This document shows, in pieces, positions 5,747 to 5,971 of a stretch of DNA of 5,971 nucleotides (position 1 is its first letter; every line of letters starts with the position of its first letter). The notes beneath the pieces are model-generated. The model did no database searches. It saw nothing but the letters and a program-made list of their open reading frames with translations, and was not told the DNA's origin. Source of the DNA: Candidatus Izemoplasmatales bacterium (GTDB lineage Bacteria; Bacillota_I; Bacilli_A; Izemoplasmatales; Hujiaoplasmataceae). The stretch is from contig JAQUZK010000090.1 in NCBI GenBank assembly GCA_028691335.1, positions 1 through 5,971 of the forward strand, written 5' to 3'. The position numbers and the translations under genes are program-made.

Positions 5747-5971
5747 TTAGTCTCTATTACGTAAAATTATGGAAATCGGAGTGCCGAAAAGGTCAAAATT
5801 TTCTCTAATTCTGTTCTCAATGAAGCGTTGATAAGAAAAATGCATAGCATTTGTATCGTTAACAAAAAGTACGAAAGTAGGGCATTTTGCCTTAACTTGT
5901 GTTGCGTAGTATACTTTTAATATTTTTTGATTATGCTCCTTAGGTGTAGTTACAATCATCGATTCTTGAAT
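5747..5971 (-). CDS. der: Ribosome-assembly GTPase Der (EngA), C-terminal fragment
   Basis: The frame runs 74 residues from the right edge to a TAA stop at 5747-5749, so the two GTPase domains lie outside the window. What is visible is the end of the KH-like domain that is the C-terminal third of Der: ILKVYYATQVKAKCPTF, then FVNDTNAMHFSYQRFIENRIRENF and FGTPISI, closely matching the tail of Bacillus-type Der (recalled). Der is an essential double GTPase that binds the 50S precursor and assists 23S rRNA and ribosome maturation; the KH-like domain contacts rRNA. The in-frame ATG near the right edge (5957-5959) is internal, not the start, because the KH-like domain extends upstream of it in the family. 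hup follows in the same direction after about 94 nt. Confidence 0.93.
   Translation of the reverse strand: MQESMIVTTPKEHNQKILKVYYATQVKAKCPTFVLFVNDTNAMHFSYQRFIENRIRENFDLFGTPISIILRNRD

Noticed and set aside
5486..5750. Two overlapping plus-strand reading frames over hup and its promoter
   Set aside because: They are antisense to hup, low complexity in part, and run through the hup promoter and the der stop; no sign of a real gene.
5957..5959. ATG as start of a separate small gene of 70 residues at the right edge
   Set aside because: The frame stays open to the edge and the protein is the tail of Der, so this Met is internal.
1..5971. Genetic code 4 (TGA read as Trp), as in Mycoplasma
   Set aside because: All five tryptophans seen are TGG and no in-frame TGA occurs, so the standard bacterial code fits better.

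Overview
The window is very AT-rich and compact. All five tryptophans in its genes are coded by TGG, with no in-frame TGA, and every visible stop is TAA or TAG. Together with the protein sequences (a Der tail and a YsnB-type phosphodiesterase that look like Bacillus proteins), this suggests a low-GC Firmicute or a standard-code Mollicute relative, such as the Acholeplasma / Izemoplasma / Haloplasma area, rather than a Mycoplasma using TGA for Trp. This placement is an inference from composition and protein similarity; no rRNA is present.

Layout. On the minus strand, reading right to left from 4014: a single-RCK potassium-transport regulator (TrkA/KtrA type), then an RdgB/HAM1 nucleotide-sanitising pyrophosphatase, a YfcE/YsnB-type metallophosphoesterase, and a very long gene (at least 737 codons) that runs off the left edge. 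The last three form a tight overlapping block (20- and 14-nt overlaps). The long gene encodes an N-terminal TPR-like helical region, then probable GAF and PAS sensor domains, then a degenerate GGDEF-like domain and the beginning of a degenerate EAL-like domain. A plus-strand gene diverging from the trkA-like gene (4159-5277) encodes a CPBP/Abi-type intramembrane metalloprotease with an unusual large extracytoplasmic domain between its first two membrane helices. Right of it, on the minus strand, are the HU DNA-binding protein gene and the C-terminal end of the ribosome-assembly GTPase gene der, which continues past the right edge.

Signals. Near-consensus promoters are visible for the trkA-like gene, the protease and hup. 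Strong intrinsic terminators close the protease gene and hup, tail to tail. A weaker hairpin overlaps the trkA-like stop codon, and a palindrome overlaps the hup promoter.

Most genes are housekeeping: nucleotide-pool cleaning, K+ homeostasis, nucleoid structure and ribosome assembly. The most unusual item is the large TPR-sensor-GGDEF/EAL-like protein. It keeps the fold-level pattern of a cyclic-di-GMP signalling protein but appears to have lost its catalytic residues, and it sits in an operon with housecleaning enzymes. No mobile element, CRISPR array, tRNA or rRNA was seen.
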